From Cudoniella acicularis (lineage: Eukaryota; Ascomycota; Leotiomycetes; Helotiales; Helotiaceae): a stretch of DNA of 16,475 nucleotides. The translations under genes and the position numbers were made by a program. The stretch covers positions 1-16,475 of the forward strand of contig JAAMPI010001288.1 of assembly GCA_013054445.1 (NCBI GenBank), given 5' to 3'. The notes under the pieces are model-generated. The model saw only the letters and a program-made list of their open reading frames with translations, was not told the origin of the DNA and did not search any database. This document shows positions 7,537 to 16,475 of the stretch, in pieces; positions within the stretch are counted from its first letter, which is position 1; each line of letters opens with the position of its first letter.

Positions 7537-9373
7537 CTACATAGAAGACGATTCTTCGTCTAACGCCTCCAAGGAACCAGGAGCTTCCGTCTGTAGGTGA
7601 GCCATCATGACTGCAGCCTCTTGTGCATATTTGCACTTCATCCTCAGCTCTGCGCCGTATTTATACATCACAAAGGGAAATGGTAAGCATGCCACAGTCA
7701 GGAAAGCCGGGATTGAACTGGCCCAATGTATGCCAAGATTGGCATACATTTGCGTTGTGAATAGTGGAAATGCCGCACCGAAAAAGGACCGCAACATTGC
7801 GCCAGCTGCGAGTACCGACGCAGCGTAGATGGTATAAGCATCTAGCAGATAGTTGAGACAGGAGAGAAAGACGAGAACTGCGCCGAATCCAAAGGGTGCG
7901 GAAAGAATGATGCTGGCAGACCAGTGTATATTCGGAGAGTTGGTCCAAGCAAAGGCAAACATGCCGATGGGCAAAGCTATAGCTCCAATCATGGCAGGAG
8001 GTAAGCGGGACTCTGGTGTTGCCATCTTGCCCAACTTTTTGTAGCGCCCATTGTCGATCATTGTGTATATCAGTCCGATGAGCATGCCAATCGCGAGACC
8101 CAGAAATGCAAGACCGCCAATTCCTGCGTTCCAGCCCCGAGATTGCTCGTAAACGATGGGAAATGCGCCTATGAACATGTAAATAGTGCCGTATAAAATT
8201 GCCATGTAGGTCGAGGCAATCAACACGATTGGTTCGCGAAACAACAATATCCATGGTCGTTTGAGCGCTTTTGCAATGACTTCGGAGACTTTTACACCGC
8301 CGTTGTTTCTTTCCATTACGCTGATGTATACCTTTCTAGTCTTTCTGGAATCATGTTTTGCTATTTTGTGTAACAATACCGGTCCGTAGGTTTCGGGTAC
8401 CAGAATGATACCCACGATCCAGACGATGCCGATGAAGATGCAGCAGACAGCCTGTACCCATCTCCAGCCTATGGTAATAGTAATGAAGCCGCCGAGAAGT
8501 GGACCAAGGACGGGGCCCATAAAAGGTGCCGCGGCAAAGATAGACATTGCAAGGCCTCTTTGCGCTGGTGGGAAAAGGTCTGCAATGAGCCCCCCGGAGT
8601 TTGTCAAAGGCGATGCGCCGAAGGTGCCCGTCAGGAACCTGAAGACCAAGAGCGATGCCATTGACTTGCAACCGGCTGAAGCAGCAACGACTTCAATAAA
8701 TTAGCGCCGTGATTTCAGAGAAGGGAGTCGAAACTTGAAACATATCTCCAGACAGCGAGAATGGAAAGGCAAAGGGTAAATATAAAGAGATAAGGTTGCT
8801 TACAGGCCACCAAAAAGGCATGCGTAATAATGAACAGGATCTGTCGCCCGTACAGCTCAGATAGAGGCGCCCACAAAGCCGGTCCTAATGCAAATCCCAA
8901 CACGAAGAGAGAAATACCAAGGGCAAAAACCTCGCTACTGACGTCAAACTCGGCGATGATCTTTTCGGCCGAGCCAGTGTAGGCCGACGAGGTGAGCGTG
9001 ATGGCGAAAACCGAGAGCGTGCCGATGGCCGTAATCAGCCATTTCCTCGCAGGAGAGAAGTTCATGGGATTACGCGGGTCGTCGTGCCTGAACTCGACTA
9101 CGAAGGGGTCCTCGATCGTGCCGCTGCCACTGGAAGGAATCAGCACCTTTCGAGATAAAAGGACGTGAGAGAATGAGGTTTTCAGTCACATCCTCTGTCC
9201 GCTTAAAAGAAGAATCTGGGAAAGGATAAAGAAAAGGTTGATTACTCATAGAGATGGGGATGATGGCCTTCTGTGTGTGGTTTCGTTGGTTCATCAATGT
9301 TGCTGTGGTGCTTCTCTTGCTTGCTCTTTAAATGCAGGTCCTCTGCCTTGAGTTGTCTCTCCATATCGAACAT
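7537..9373 (-). CDS. MFS drug:H+ antiporter-like transporter (DHA1 / polyamine-multidrug type)
   Basis: Three exons on the minus strand (9373-9246, 9129-8804, 8690-7537) give 535 residues. Intron 1 is 9245-9130 (GTAATC...CTGATTCCTTCCAG). Intron 2 is 8803-8691 (GTAAGC...GCTAATTTATTGAAG). Phases match at both joins and rebuild the family's conserved junctions. The start is the first ATG of the exon-1 frame; a second ATG lies three codons on. The hydrophilic N-terminus leads to GTIEDPFVVEF and DPRNPMNF (residues 46-67). Family motifs follow: ELYGRQ (134-139), RFLTGTFGASP (169-179), the antiporter-type GPVLGPLLGG (210-219) and PETYGP (250-255). A central cytoplasmic loop and further hydrophobic helices complete a normal 12-helix MFS length. 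The role is plasma-membrane efflux of small organic molecules by proton exchange; the substrate cannot be read from sequence. It is divergent from the Zn2Cys6 regulator at 9803, its probable controller. No break or missing motif was seen. Confidence 0.93.
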
Positions 9374-9802
9374 GCTGGCACAAGCATTGTACGCAGCATC
9401 TCTTACTTTTGGCTTATATATGCTTGAGTTGGAATTGGTTCGGTCCGAAGAAATGTTTTCCCGGAATGGATTGTGGAAGGGATTCCGAATACTCGGGATT
9501 GAAATGGGGGGATCACGGAACAGTACCCTGCTCCGTATTGTCCATTGGACGAAACTCGGTAGTAGTGGGTCGTTTCGGAACGACACGCTATTGGCGAGTG
9601 GCCTATAAAATTGACGAGCTGAGCCAATGGCCTGTAGTTCCGAAGAGATGACGGCTGGGTCCGGGACGAAAGATTCGGTTCATCCGTTGACTGTCGCTCT
9701 TCATCCATACAATAATATGCGTCACCGGATCTCCCTGTTCCCTTCCATGGAATAAATTGATTTTTGAGCTTTCAACCCCGCAGTCGGGAGGATTATGTCA
9801 CC
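9374..9802. promoter_or_regulatory. Shared divergent promoter with clustered CGGAA / TTCGGAA sites
   Basis: This 429-bp gap separates the two ATG codons of the transporter (minus) and the regulator (plus). CGGAA occurs on either strand at 9462-9466, 9483-9487, 9516-9520, 9576-9580 and 9638-9642. Three of these sit in the 7-mer TTCGGAA or its complement (9483-9489, 9574-9580, 9638-9644). An inverted CGG pair, CGGTCCG, is at 9441-9447. CGG triplets are the usual half-sites of Zn2Cys6 proteins. A minus-strand TATATAAG (9421-9414) lies about 45 bp before the transporter ATG. A plus-strand TATAAAA (9604-9610) and CCAAT boxes (9624-9628 plus, 9544-9548 minus) are also present. Binding by the adjacent regulator is inference. 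Confidence 0.6.
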
Positions 9803-11888
9803 ATGTCCTTCAGCCCACAAACCCAGAAGTCCGGCCTGCCCCGCGCAAAGAGATTGAAAATAAGCATTGCCTGCCAGTCCTGTCGCTCTAAGAAAGTGAA
9901 ATGCGATGGCATTCGTCCAGGTATCGTACATCCCGAGAAACACGCAAATGCCGGTCCCGCGACTGATACCTCCCTATATCAGCGTGCAGCAATTGTCAGA
10001 AAAAGGACGCCCTGCGAAGAAGCTGTACATATATCAACCCTGAAGGACCAGATGCGCCATCTCCGTGCCATCATCCCCAGGCCACGAGCGCGGAACAGCT
10101 AGATGGACACGACCCTCGTGGCGTCTACTGTAGCAGTATCCCTGCAGTATTTGCTGGTGAGGTGAGAACAGCCATTGACGCGAGGTTCGGCCTTCCCCCT
10201 GCTGGACGGCCGAGTTTGATTCCAATGACAGATGCTCCATTGTTTGGATTGCTCTGCCCTCGTCAAGTAATTGATAGCAGTCTCCATCAAGTGGACAATG
10301 TTCTTCCTCCGCGCAAGCATGCTGACCACCTGATGGACATTTACTGGAAACACCTACACCCTTTGGAACCTATCCTTGACCAGGAGCACTTCTCCCACTC
10401 ATATCAAGCGCTGTTTGCTGGCAATTCGCTCGATGATGATGAAGATGAGAATGTCTTCCTCAGTTCTCTTAATATGGTTTTTGCCCTTTCCACTCAAGTG
10501 CAAGAAGCTCTGCGCGCCGAGCAAAGGGAGGAAGCAAGCAACGCATACTTTCATCGCGCGTGGAGGTTGCTTCGTCCAGAGACTATTATCTGGGAGCCGG
10601 GTTCGCTTGGAGTTGTTCAATGCTTGCTCCTCATGAGTAGATACCTACAGTGTACCAACAATCCACATCAAACATGGATGGCTATGGGTTCCGCTGTTCG
10701 TATCGCTCAGAGTATTGGTCTCCACATACCCGAGGCATCTTCCTCTCAAAGCCGTAATAGTCGGCGGAGGCGACAGCTTTGGCAATGCTGTGTTTTCATG
10801 GACAGGTGTGCAAACAAACCCCGCCTTCCGAGCTAATCCGCCACGACTAATGTTAGTTTAGGGGAATTTCATGGGTATTTGGAAGAAATTCAATGGCATC
10901 TCTGACTGTTTCGCCCGCTTCCATCGACTCGCTGTATGATAATGACCTAGAAGGACAGCCTGGTGTGCCATCTGCTCAGTACTTTACCAAGATGCTGGAA
11001 CTGTATGAAATTGCCAATCACATCATGCTCTCACAGATGCCTGCCTGCGGCAACCTTGGAGACAGGTTAGGTCTGCCACGTTTGTACCAGAACGATGAAT
11101 ACTTTAACACCGTACTGCAACTTGACGCTTGCCTTAATAAATGGGAGAAAAATAATCACCAGCTCTTAACACTTGAAATTCCCCAAGGCGATGTTGACGT
11201 TGTTTTGCAAATACAAGGGGTTATTCTTCGTCTTCGGTAAGTAGATTCACAGCTCAGCCGCAAAGCGGAGATATTTTCGAAATATAAGGATGCGTTTGCT
11301 CATTCGACTCGCTTTAGACTCCTCCATGGTCGAATTCTCCTCTTCAGACCAATGCTGGCACGACTCTGCTTGTCACATTCTCAAGTAGCACCAGGCTCTG
11401 CTCTTGATCATAGCTTAGTCGACCGCTTATTGCCAGGTTTCGCCTCCCTTTGTATCGACAGTGCTCAGAAAATGATAGCTCTAGTCCATGAGCAACAAAA
11501 GCCGGACGGGACTATTGGTATTCTCCCTTGGTGGCACCGTGTCTTTTACCTTCATGTTGCAGGAACCATCCTAATTGCCGCAATGTTGCGAGCCGACCTG
11601 TTCACGCCGACGGTATCACAGTCTTGGAGTAAAGCCATGTCGGCTCTTCGTGCTCATGAGTACTTGAGTCCATTTGTTCAGCAGTGCGTCGCGACTTTCC
11701 AAACGCTGTCAAGCAAGATTTCTGGAACTCATCACCCAGGAGGAGGTAGTGGCCAGTTTGGTCCTCCAGAGGGGTCTTCAAATACGTACTTTCAGGATGT
11801 ATTTCAGGACATGGGATTTGACCCTGACAACTTTCTGTTTGGCAAAGAGGATATGTCTTGGCTGAGCAACTTTGAGTCGACACAATGA
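9803..11888 (+). CDS. Zn2Cys6 fungal-specific transcription factor
   Basis: Four exons (9803-9920, 9983-10805, 10862-11236, 11318-11888) give 628 residues. Introns are 62, 56 and 81 nt, all GT...AG and in phase; introns 1 and 2 have clear branch-like motifs (ACTGAT, ACTAAT). The start is the first in-frame ATG, with TCACC before it. A basic N-terminus precedes the zinc cluster at Cys24, 27, 34, 41, 44 and 54, spaced CX2CX6CX6CX2CX9C; the last gap is longer than the usual 6-8. Intron 1 lies between the third and fourth cysteines. A fungal-specific regulatory domain covers roughly residues 150-420, with HADHLMDIYWKHLHP, GSLGVVQCLLLMS, AVRIAQSIGLHIPE and MDRGISWVFGR (the last spans intron 2). 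Exon 4 begins within RLLHGRILLFRPML. The C-terminus is Gly-rich, then Phe/Asp-rich (FQDMGFDPDNFLF), resembling an activation region. It is nuclear and probably regulates the divergent transporter. Inducer unknown. Confidence 0.92.
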
Positions 11889-12731
11889 GTGTTTCGAATG
11901 CCCGTTCATAGACGACTGGTTCAAGTAGGTACTGTATATCAAAGGCGGTTACAATCTTGCTAGGATAGAGAAAGAGGGTATGAATAGAGCGACAGATGGA
12001 AGGTACTTAAAATACCGAGAAAGGCTCCTGCTTCGTTGCAGAGGGTTACATTCTTGCGAGATTTCTTTGCGGTTTGGGAGCCACTCGTTATTGGCGTTAG
12101 GATCCCAATGGAAGCGGCCAGGGGTATATAACGCCCGTATTGCGACAAAAAAAAATTGTAGGGGAAGACTTGAAGAGCCGCGGTGATGTAATCGAATATT
12201 AGAAAGGGACATTGAGATGGTTTGTGGCTGTGGCTGTTGGGGCTGCATCTAGACGTTGCGTTGTCGTATTGACGATCAATCGCTCGGATTAGAAGCTTTC
12301 GAGAGATGGGTATACATAGATGCGTACTGAACATCAGGCTTGGACTTCTATGAAACGGTTAGTAATTCGCGATGCTTGACTTTGCAGTTTAAGAGAGGGA
12401 CTTGAAAGTATTTGCGGTGAACAAAGCAGGGAAGAAAGGACACGGAGCAGAAACACACCTTCCCCTCCTTCCCTGAAGACACTTGGCACTATCAATGGTT
12501 GCGTCACTTGGCACCATATTCGGAAACAGCTTGAATTCTCAAGAAAATGCAATGAGTCTTACGAATTGCCTATCTCATCCCTCATTTTTTGTGACATCCC
12601 ATGCCTTGCCTGTCAGCCATGATCAAGAACGCCAATTTTGGGTATCGTTTCCAATGCTATGCCACGAAATGACCACCAAATCCCAAAGTACTAGAAGGAA
12701 TGATAGTCAACGCCTAGAACAACCCCAAAGT
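11889..12731. other. Convergent intergenic region (two 3' ends)
   Basis: The regulator ends at 11888 and dim-5 ends at 12732 on the opposite strand, so this 843-bp gap must hold both 3' untranslated regions. A 124-codon minus-strand frame (12334-11960) starts with ATG but has no motif and uses the low-complexity side of A/T- and C/T-rich DNA; I do not call it a gene. No terminator or RNA gene was recognised. Confidence 0.4.
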
Positions 12732-13856
12732 CTACCACAAGTAGCCGCGGCACTTCTTCGACTTGCAGAGACATTTCGTCATTTGCTTCTGTTTTTTCTT
12801 GTCCTTGCTCTCAATTGCAAGTTTCTCCTCATCTACTCCATCGACATAATCGAAAGTAAGTTCTGTACCGGCCGGGATGTCCTTGATGGCAAAGAAGGCT
12901 AAGTCGTGGAAGCGCTTGAGGGAATGATCGCCAACGCGCGCAAAGATTCGAAGGTTAGGGTCGCAAGAATGGTTGATGAAGCGTGTCGGACCAGATCGGA
13001 ATTCTCCATCAACAAAGACCGTGTTGGCAAGAGACGGGTCACGATCGGCATCCCCCTTGAATTTATCGAGTTCGAAGAGGTAGACATCCTTTTTCTGGGC
13101 AATGTCGGACGCCTTACGGCGGATCTCTGTCTCCTCGCTCGTGATGACTTCGCCGACATATTTGTCAACGAACTGACCCTTCTTGATGCTGTAATCACAC
13201 CGCACACCTTGAAACTAAGTTAGTATGAGTAAGAGAATATAAACAGGGATAACTCACCCCAGCCACGGCCATCAGCGGTCTTGAAGATTTTGAGTGGGAG
13301 CTCACGACCACGTCCCACAACACGATTCGGGCAGTTCTCGTCACACTTGCATGCCTGATGACATTCATAGATAGGCAGGCGTGACTCTAAATAAGCATCC
13401 TTAAGGATGTAAGTAGCGCTGTCCAGGGAGTAGGTGTAGGCTTCGCCGTGACGACCAGTCTTTTCTAAAATCGTCATATCTTGCAAGCAGTGGCATTTCT
13501 CGTACTTGCATTGCCTATTGCTGGAGCACTCACAGCCGGAAAAGAAACTTTCGTCGGGCAGAGTAATACCTTCGCCGTATTCGGACTCCGGGATGAAAGT
13601 AAAATTCTCTGGGAGAACATCGTTATCAATTTCGTTTATGATACAGATTCTTGACCAGTGCGGGCCCTTGAAAGTGCGAATCTGACAATAATGGCACTTG
13701 GGATCGCAAACCTGATATCTCTGTCAGCATTTCGAGTCGCGACTCGCGAAACCGCGTCGCGCCAAAGCACGGGACTTCAAGGCTTGATGACTCAATTAGG
13801 AGAGACTTTACCGGTGGGTCATGATTATTGTAGTGATTGAGATTCACCTCCCTCAT
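12732..13856 (-). CDS. dim-5: Histone H3 lysine-9 methyltransferase (DIM-5 / Clr4, SUV39 family)
   Basis: Three exons (13856-13812, 13711-13258, 13207-12732) encode 324 residues, close to the 318 of Neurospora DIM-5. Introns are 100 nt (13811-13712; GTAAAG, GCTGAC branch, ATATCAG) and 50 nt (13257-13208; GTGAGT, ACTAAC branch, TTTCAAG), both in phase. The N-terminus has CHYCQIRTF (21-29). The pre-SET zinc cluster shows all nine cysteines: 75, 77, 83, 88, 90, 132, 136, 138 and 142. The SET domain runs from GRGWGVRC (163-170) through YVGEVITSEE (183-192) to the catalytic and cofactor motifs RFINHSCDPN (242-251) and ELTFDY (282-287). The post-SET CLCKSKKC (312-319) supplies the last three zinc ligands before the terminal Trp. 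It methylates H3K9 with S-adenosylmethionine to build heterochromatin, which in Neurospora directs DNA methylation. Open frame continues upstream of the chosen ATG to about 13951, so a spliced longer N-terminus is possible. Confidence 0.96.
13733..13746. repeat. Perfect 14-bp GC-rich palindrome inside dim-5 intron 1
   Basis: CGAGTCGCGACTCG reads the same on both strands. It sits in the 100-nt first intron, about 20 bases from the 3' splice site and next to other GCG-rich short repeats. It is CpG-rich, unlike the rest of the intron. In the transcript it could fold near the branch point or acceptor. Confidence 0.5.
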
Positions 13857-15491
13857 ATTGATCTTTTGCTGTAAGTTTCCCGGTAACAAACGAGTACGCT
13901 GGTTGATAGCGGCTCTGCCAGTTGATGAAGGGGAGGAAACGCCTTAATTCGGATTAAAGTCGGAGCGGGATGATTAAAGGTATGATTGGTTTTCTAACCG
14001 AGCGAGACAATTCCAAGATTATGTAAGCGAAATATAGTGAACCACGCCGAACGAGCTCTTCATCTGAATCGTTCCAGCCAGAAACATAGGATACTCACAC
14101 AATAGCTTCAGCGCCAGGAAAGAGACTCTATGGGAGATCTTACCAAAACGAAGAGAGACTCGCATAAAGGAGAGAGGCTCACGAAACAACTCAACAAAAG
14201 ACATTAGCACAAGACAGAACCCCCTCCCCAAGAGACAACATGAGTTGAGACGGGCCGCGGAAAGATGAACTCATGCAAGCAAAGACACTCAGAAGAAAAT
14301 TAGATTCATATTACAAGAAGAAAATATCGAAGATATTCCCATCAACCAAACACGCATGTTTTGGCAGTGTCCTCAAAATTCCAAACTTCCAGCAGGCCAA
14401 ATATCAATTGTCAAACTCAGCTACAACATTTACAGCGACTATGAGCTTGTAGGAACACACACAGTAGTCGGCGCTAGCGTTGACGTCTACTATATCTGAT
14501 ATTTCAAGCCCCGTACAAGAAGAGCAGCTGCTCAATATTAAGAGTTGAAGCGTCACTTATTCAATAACCTAATATATCAAATTCAAATTCTACTCCTTTC
14601 CCTGGCTTTAGTTAGCCATTTCCTATTTCGTTCACCCTGCAAAAGAGTAAATGCCAAGACTGTTTTCCTTTTCCTGGTCGCCTTTTTGATCTTATTCCGA
14701 CCAGGACTATCTCCAAATTTCCGATATGTTCTCATATCTTTGTTGCTTTAAGTTTCTGTGCTGTGCAGGATCGTCATATATTTTGACCATACTTTGTTAG
14801 AAGTCCTGAGCAGACCGGCTGCGGAGTTTCGTTAATGAGCTCAAACCTCAAATAACGCAATTAAGCACTTCACTTGAGAATGCATGTTCCACTCTACGTA
14901 GTTGTGCAAGAGTCAGCATTCGAGCAAAAACCCTCTGCGTTGCAGGATATCCGTTTGCTGAAGCTGGAGTATTGGAGTAATAGATAAAGACTGAGCAATT
15001 TTGGGTTTCAAGCTTTCCTGGAGTCCAAAAACAGATAGTATCCAGCAATCAGCATGAAATATTTCATTCTTCTATTTTGTCACTTCCTTGAATGGAAATC
15101 TGCTCTTCGGGCCTAAGCCGCAGCCATGATTTGAGTCGGAGTACCTCATTCAAGGAAACTGTGGATGAAACTCGACAAAGTAGGAGGTTGGGATGTGGGT
15201 CTCCATCATCTGCTCTTTTTTTTGTTGCACATCGTAGCGCTAATACTATAAGATATCACCAACCGCTAACTTGGCGGAACTTGCATCAAATTATTCGTCG
15301 AGCATTTTAAATTAATATTTCTATTTGTAAGATTTTAAGAAAGGTAGTTGTTGTTGAGATAGTAGGGGTGCGAAACACTTGCTGCTACCGCACTGTTCTC
15401 GTCGAAATAATAGGGAGGTTGGGGATTAGGCATATGAAGGTGAGGCTGAGGAAAGGGGGAAGCGAGTCAAGCGGTTTAGTTGTCCCGAGGT
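13857..15491. other. dim-5 upstream region and intergenic DNA; no supported gene
   Basis: Minus-strand DNA from 13857 to about 14300 is the presumed dim-5 promoter and 5' leader. It contains C/T-rich patches and several donor-like sites (GTAAGA near 14144, GTGAGT near 14097), so a 5' intron or an upstream exon is possible. Further right, open frames such as 14545-14751 and 15092-15310 lack ATG starts or motifs and are hydrophobic or low-complexity. I saw no RNA gene. Confidence 0.4.
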
Positions 15492-15655
15492 GGAGAGTTT
15501 CTAACACTCTCCTTCTCAAATTTATGAGAATCTCACTCGCTTTTCGGTTTTGGGGGAAATCGCAATCGGTCGATCGAGAAGCAAGAGAAATAGCAATCTA
15601 TTAAGCCGCCTGTCCTGCTGATTTTTTCAACAGGACACTGCCGGTATTGCGGCTT
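15492..15655 (+). other. Cluster of stem-loops, possible structured RNA or DNA element
   Basis: Two hairpins follow directly on each other: GGAGAGT/ACTCTCC (15492-15498 and 15506-15512, 7-nt loop) and TTCTCA/TGAGAA (15513-15518 and 15525-15530, 6-nt loop). About 70 bases on is a nested structure. AAGCCGC (15603-15609) pairs perfectly with GCGGCTT (15649-15655). Inside it TGTCCTG (15611-15617) pairs with CAGGACA (15631-15637), extended by TGA/TCA after one mismatch, around a T loop. No tRNA or snoRNA boxes were recognised. A 78-codon open frame spans part of it but has no motif. Confidence 0.35.
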
Positions 15656-15889
15656 GGGCCGTAGGGCATTCGCATCAGAAGTTGACAATATATTTGGAAG
15701 TAATTTTGAGGTTCCTGTTTTCCGTTCATTTTCTTCACTTTGTCCTCTATCTTTCTTCAGCTAAACGAAACTCACATCTCTATATATATTTGGATAATCT
15801 CCTAAAGTTTGACTCCCTATACTGCACATTATGTGCAAGGAACTTCTTCCAACTCGCCTTTATTCTTTACATCTAGCATTTCAATCTAG

Positions 15890-16112
15890 AACTCATTTTG
15901 TCCAATGTCCAAGCATCAAGTATTTTCCAGAAATTGGAGAAGAAAACATGTACTGTAACTAATTGACAGGAGTCTGGGCAGCAGATTCTCAGGGATATCG
16001 GACAAGGATGTAGGAATGAAGAGAACGTGGAGGACAAACTTACCTGGCAGCTTGAAGTGTGGACGGCAAGATCATAATCTCTATCATCTAGGTGGAAAGA
16101 ACAGACAGTCAC
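15890..16112 (-). other. Possible spliced transcript with a strong donor site
   Basis: On the minus strand a full consensus donor CAG|GTAAGT occurs at 16043, and an acceptor AGTTACAG ends at 15953 (91-nt intron). An upstream acceptor-like TTCTTTCCACCTAG ends at 16088, which would bound a 44-nt internal exon. Tested joins give only about 26-35 codons before a stop, so a non-coding RNA or the edge of a larger gene is as likely as a short protein. Confidence 0.22.
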
Positions 16113-16475
16113 CTCTTGCCATCAACCTGAATCAAACCCCCTTTCTTTGAGTAGCTGCTTAAATCAGCCGTCAACCCTTTTAAAGTCACTTGGTTCAAGT
16201 TTGTTGATTAACTCTGAATACCTCGGGCGGGTAATTCATTACTGAAATTGAATAATTATTTTAATTGTGCTATAAGTTTATGCTTTTGAGCTTACTGATG
16301 CTAAATTCTGGGACAAAATATCTTCAACCTAACAGTTATAGAAAGGTTAATTTCAGTTTATTTTTTTCCATCCTCGTCGAAACCTGAGGGGAAACCCAGC
16401 CTCGCCCCACCTCAGCCTCGCGCGCACAGACCACAAAAATTAAATAATTTCTCCTCCAAACCATCACTCTCCCCC
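16113..16475 (+). other. Right-edge region, promoter-like at its end
   Basis: No ORF of note. The last 120 bases are C-rich on the plus strand (AAACCCAGCCTCGCCCCACC, then CTCCTCCAAACCATCACTC). This resembles the pyrimidine-rich DNA before fungal start codons and suggests a rightward gene beginning just beyond the window. Confidence 0.3.

Noticed and set aside
7607..8704. Plus-strand and other-frame open readings (about 60-197 codons) across this span
   Set aside because: They are shadows of the MFS transporter exon 3, which explains the whole span with family motifs.
9242..9586. Separate 114-codon minus-strand gene
   Set aside because: Its start codon would be GTG and it ends at the intron-1 donor. 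Its last 42 codons from the ATG at 9373 are exon 1 of the transporter.
9764..10102. Stand-alone 112-codon zinc-cluster protein
   Set aside because: It starts at TTG and reads through intron 1. Splicing at 9921-9982 restores the remaining cysteines and joins the full regulator.
9983..10102. Frameshift in the zinc cluster at the A-run
   Set aside because: The spliced frame is open with all six cysteines and runs directly into the regulatory domain, so no frameshift is needed.
11960..12334. 124-codon minus-strand ORF with a real ATG
   Set aside because: No motif, low-complexity composition, lies between two convergent 3' ends, and competes with an equally open overlapping frame.
12483..13223. 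Plus-strand ORFs of 139 and 105 codons
   Set aside because: Antisense to dim-5 exons 2 and 3 or starting in its 3' region at a TTG; no independent support.
13626..13889. 87-codon minus-strand ORF
   Set aside because: It reads through dim-5 intron 1 from a TTG; splicing to the conserved CHYC exon explains it.
1..16475. CRISPR array, bacterial operon features or tRNA genes
   Set aside because: No regular repeat-spacer array or tRNA-like arms were seen, and the introns and gene families show a fungal nuclear genome.

Overview
This is nuclear DNA of a filamentous ascomycete (Pezizomycotina). Three lines of evidence support that: short spliceosomal introns (50-116 nt) with GT...AG ends and branch-like CTRAY motifs; a complete DIM-5/Clr4-type H3K9 methyltransferase gene; and a stretch carrying the signature of repeat-induced point mutation (RIP). 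The class is not provable from the window. Leotiomycetes is only a guess. Many long open frames here lack an ATG or lie antisense to real genes, so gene models were rebuilt by joining exons by hand.

Layout. (1) Positions 1 to about 2660 are a decayed, TpA-rich, repeat-like compartment. It holds the C-terminal end of a WD40-repeat gene of the NACHT/HET-E (STAND) style, broken by six in-frame stops that each fit a CpA to TpA change. Two similar promoter-like modules flank it, and nine CACGTG palindromes lie between 155 and 1549. (2) Positions 2660 to 7500 have ordinary base composition and few credible genes: an unrecognised two-exon ORF, a possible small spliced gene with a pyrimidine-rich promoter, a few ORF fragments and a degenerate short tandem repeat. 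(3) Positions 7537 to 11888 hold a divergent gene pair, a 535-residue MFS drug:H+ antiporter-like transporter (minus strand, three exons) and a 628-residue Zn2Cys6 transcription factor (plus strand, four exons). They share a 429-bp promoter with repeated CGGAA / TTCGGAA motifs. (4) Positions 12732 to 13856 hold the dim-5/clr4 orthologue (minus strand, three exons, 324 residues), convergent with the transcription factor. (5) Positions 13857 to 16475 are mostly non-coding, with a cluster of stem-loops at 15492-15655, a possible spliced transcript near 15950-16090, and pyrimidine-rich DNA at the right edge that could be the promoter of a gene beyond it.

How the parts fit. The regulator and transporter look like a self-contained export module in which the regulator probably controls the pump and perhaps itself. 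The H3K9 methyltransferase is the enzyme type that, in Neurospora, marks RIP-mutated DNA as heterochromatin, and this window contains a RIP-like tract about 11 kb away. I found no convincing novel multi-gene system. The most checkable new points are the shared-promoter motif array, the RIP compartment with its sharp boundary, the paired flanking modules, and the stem-loop cluster.
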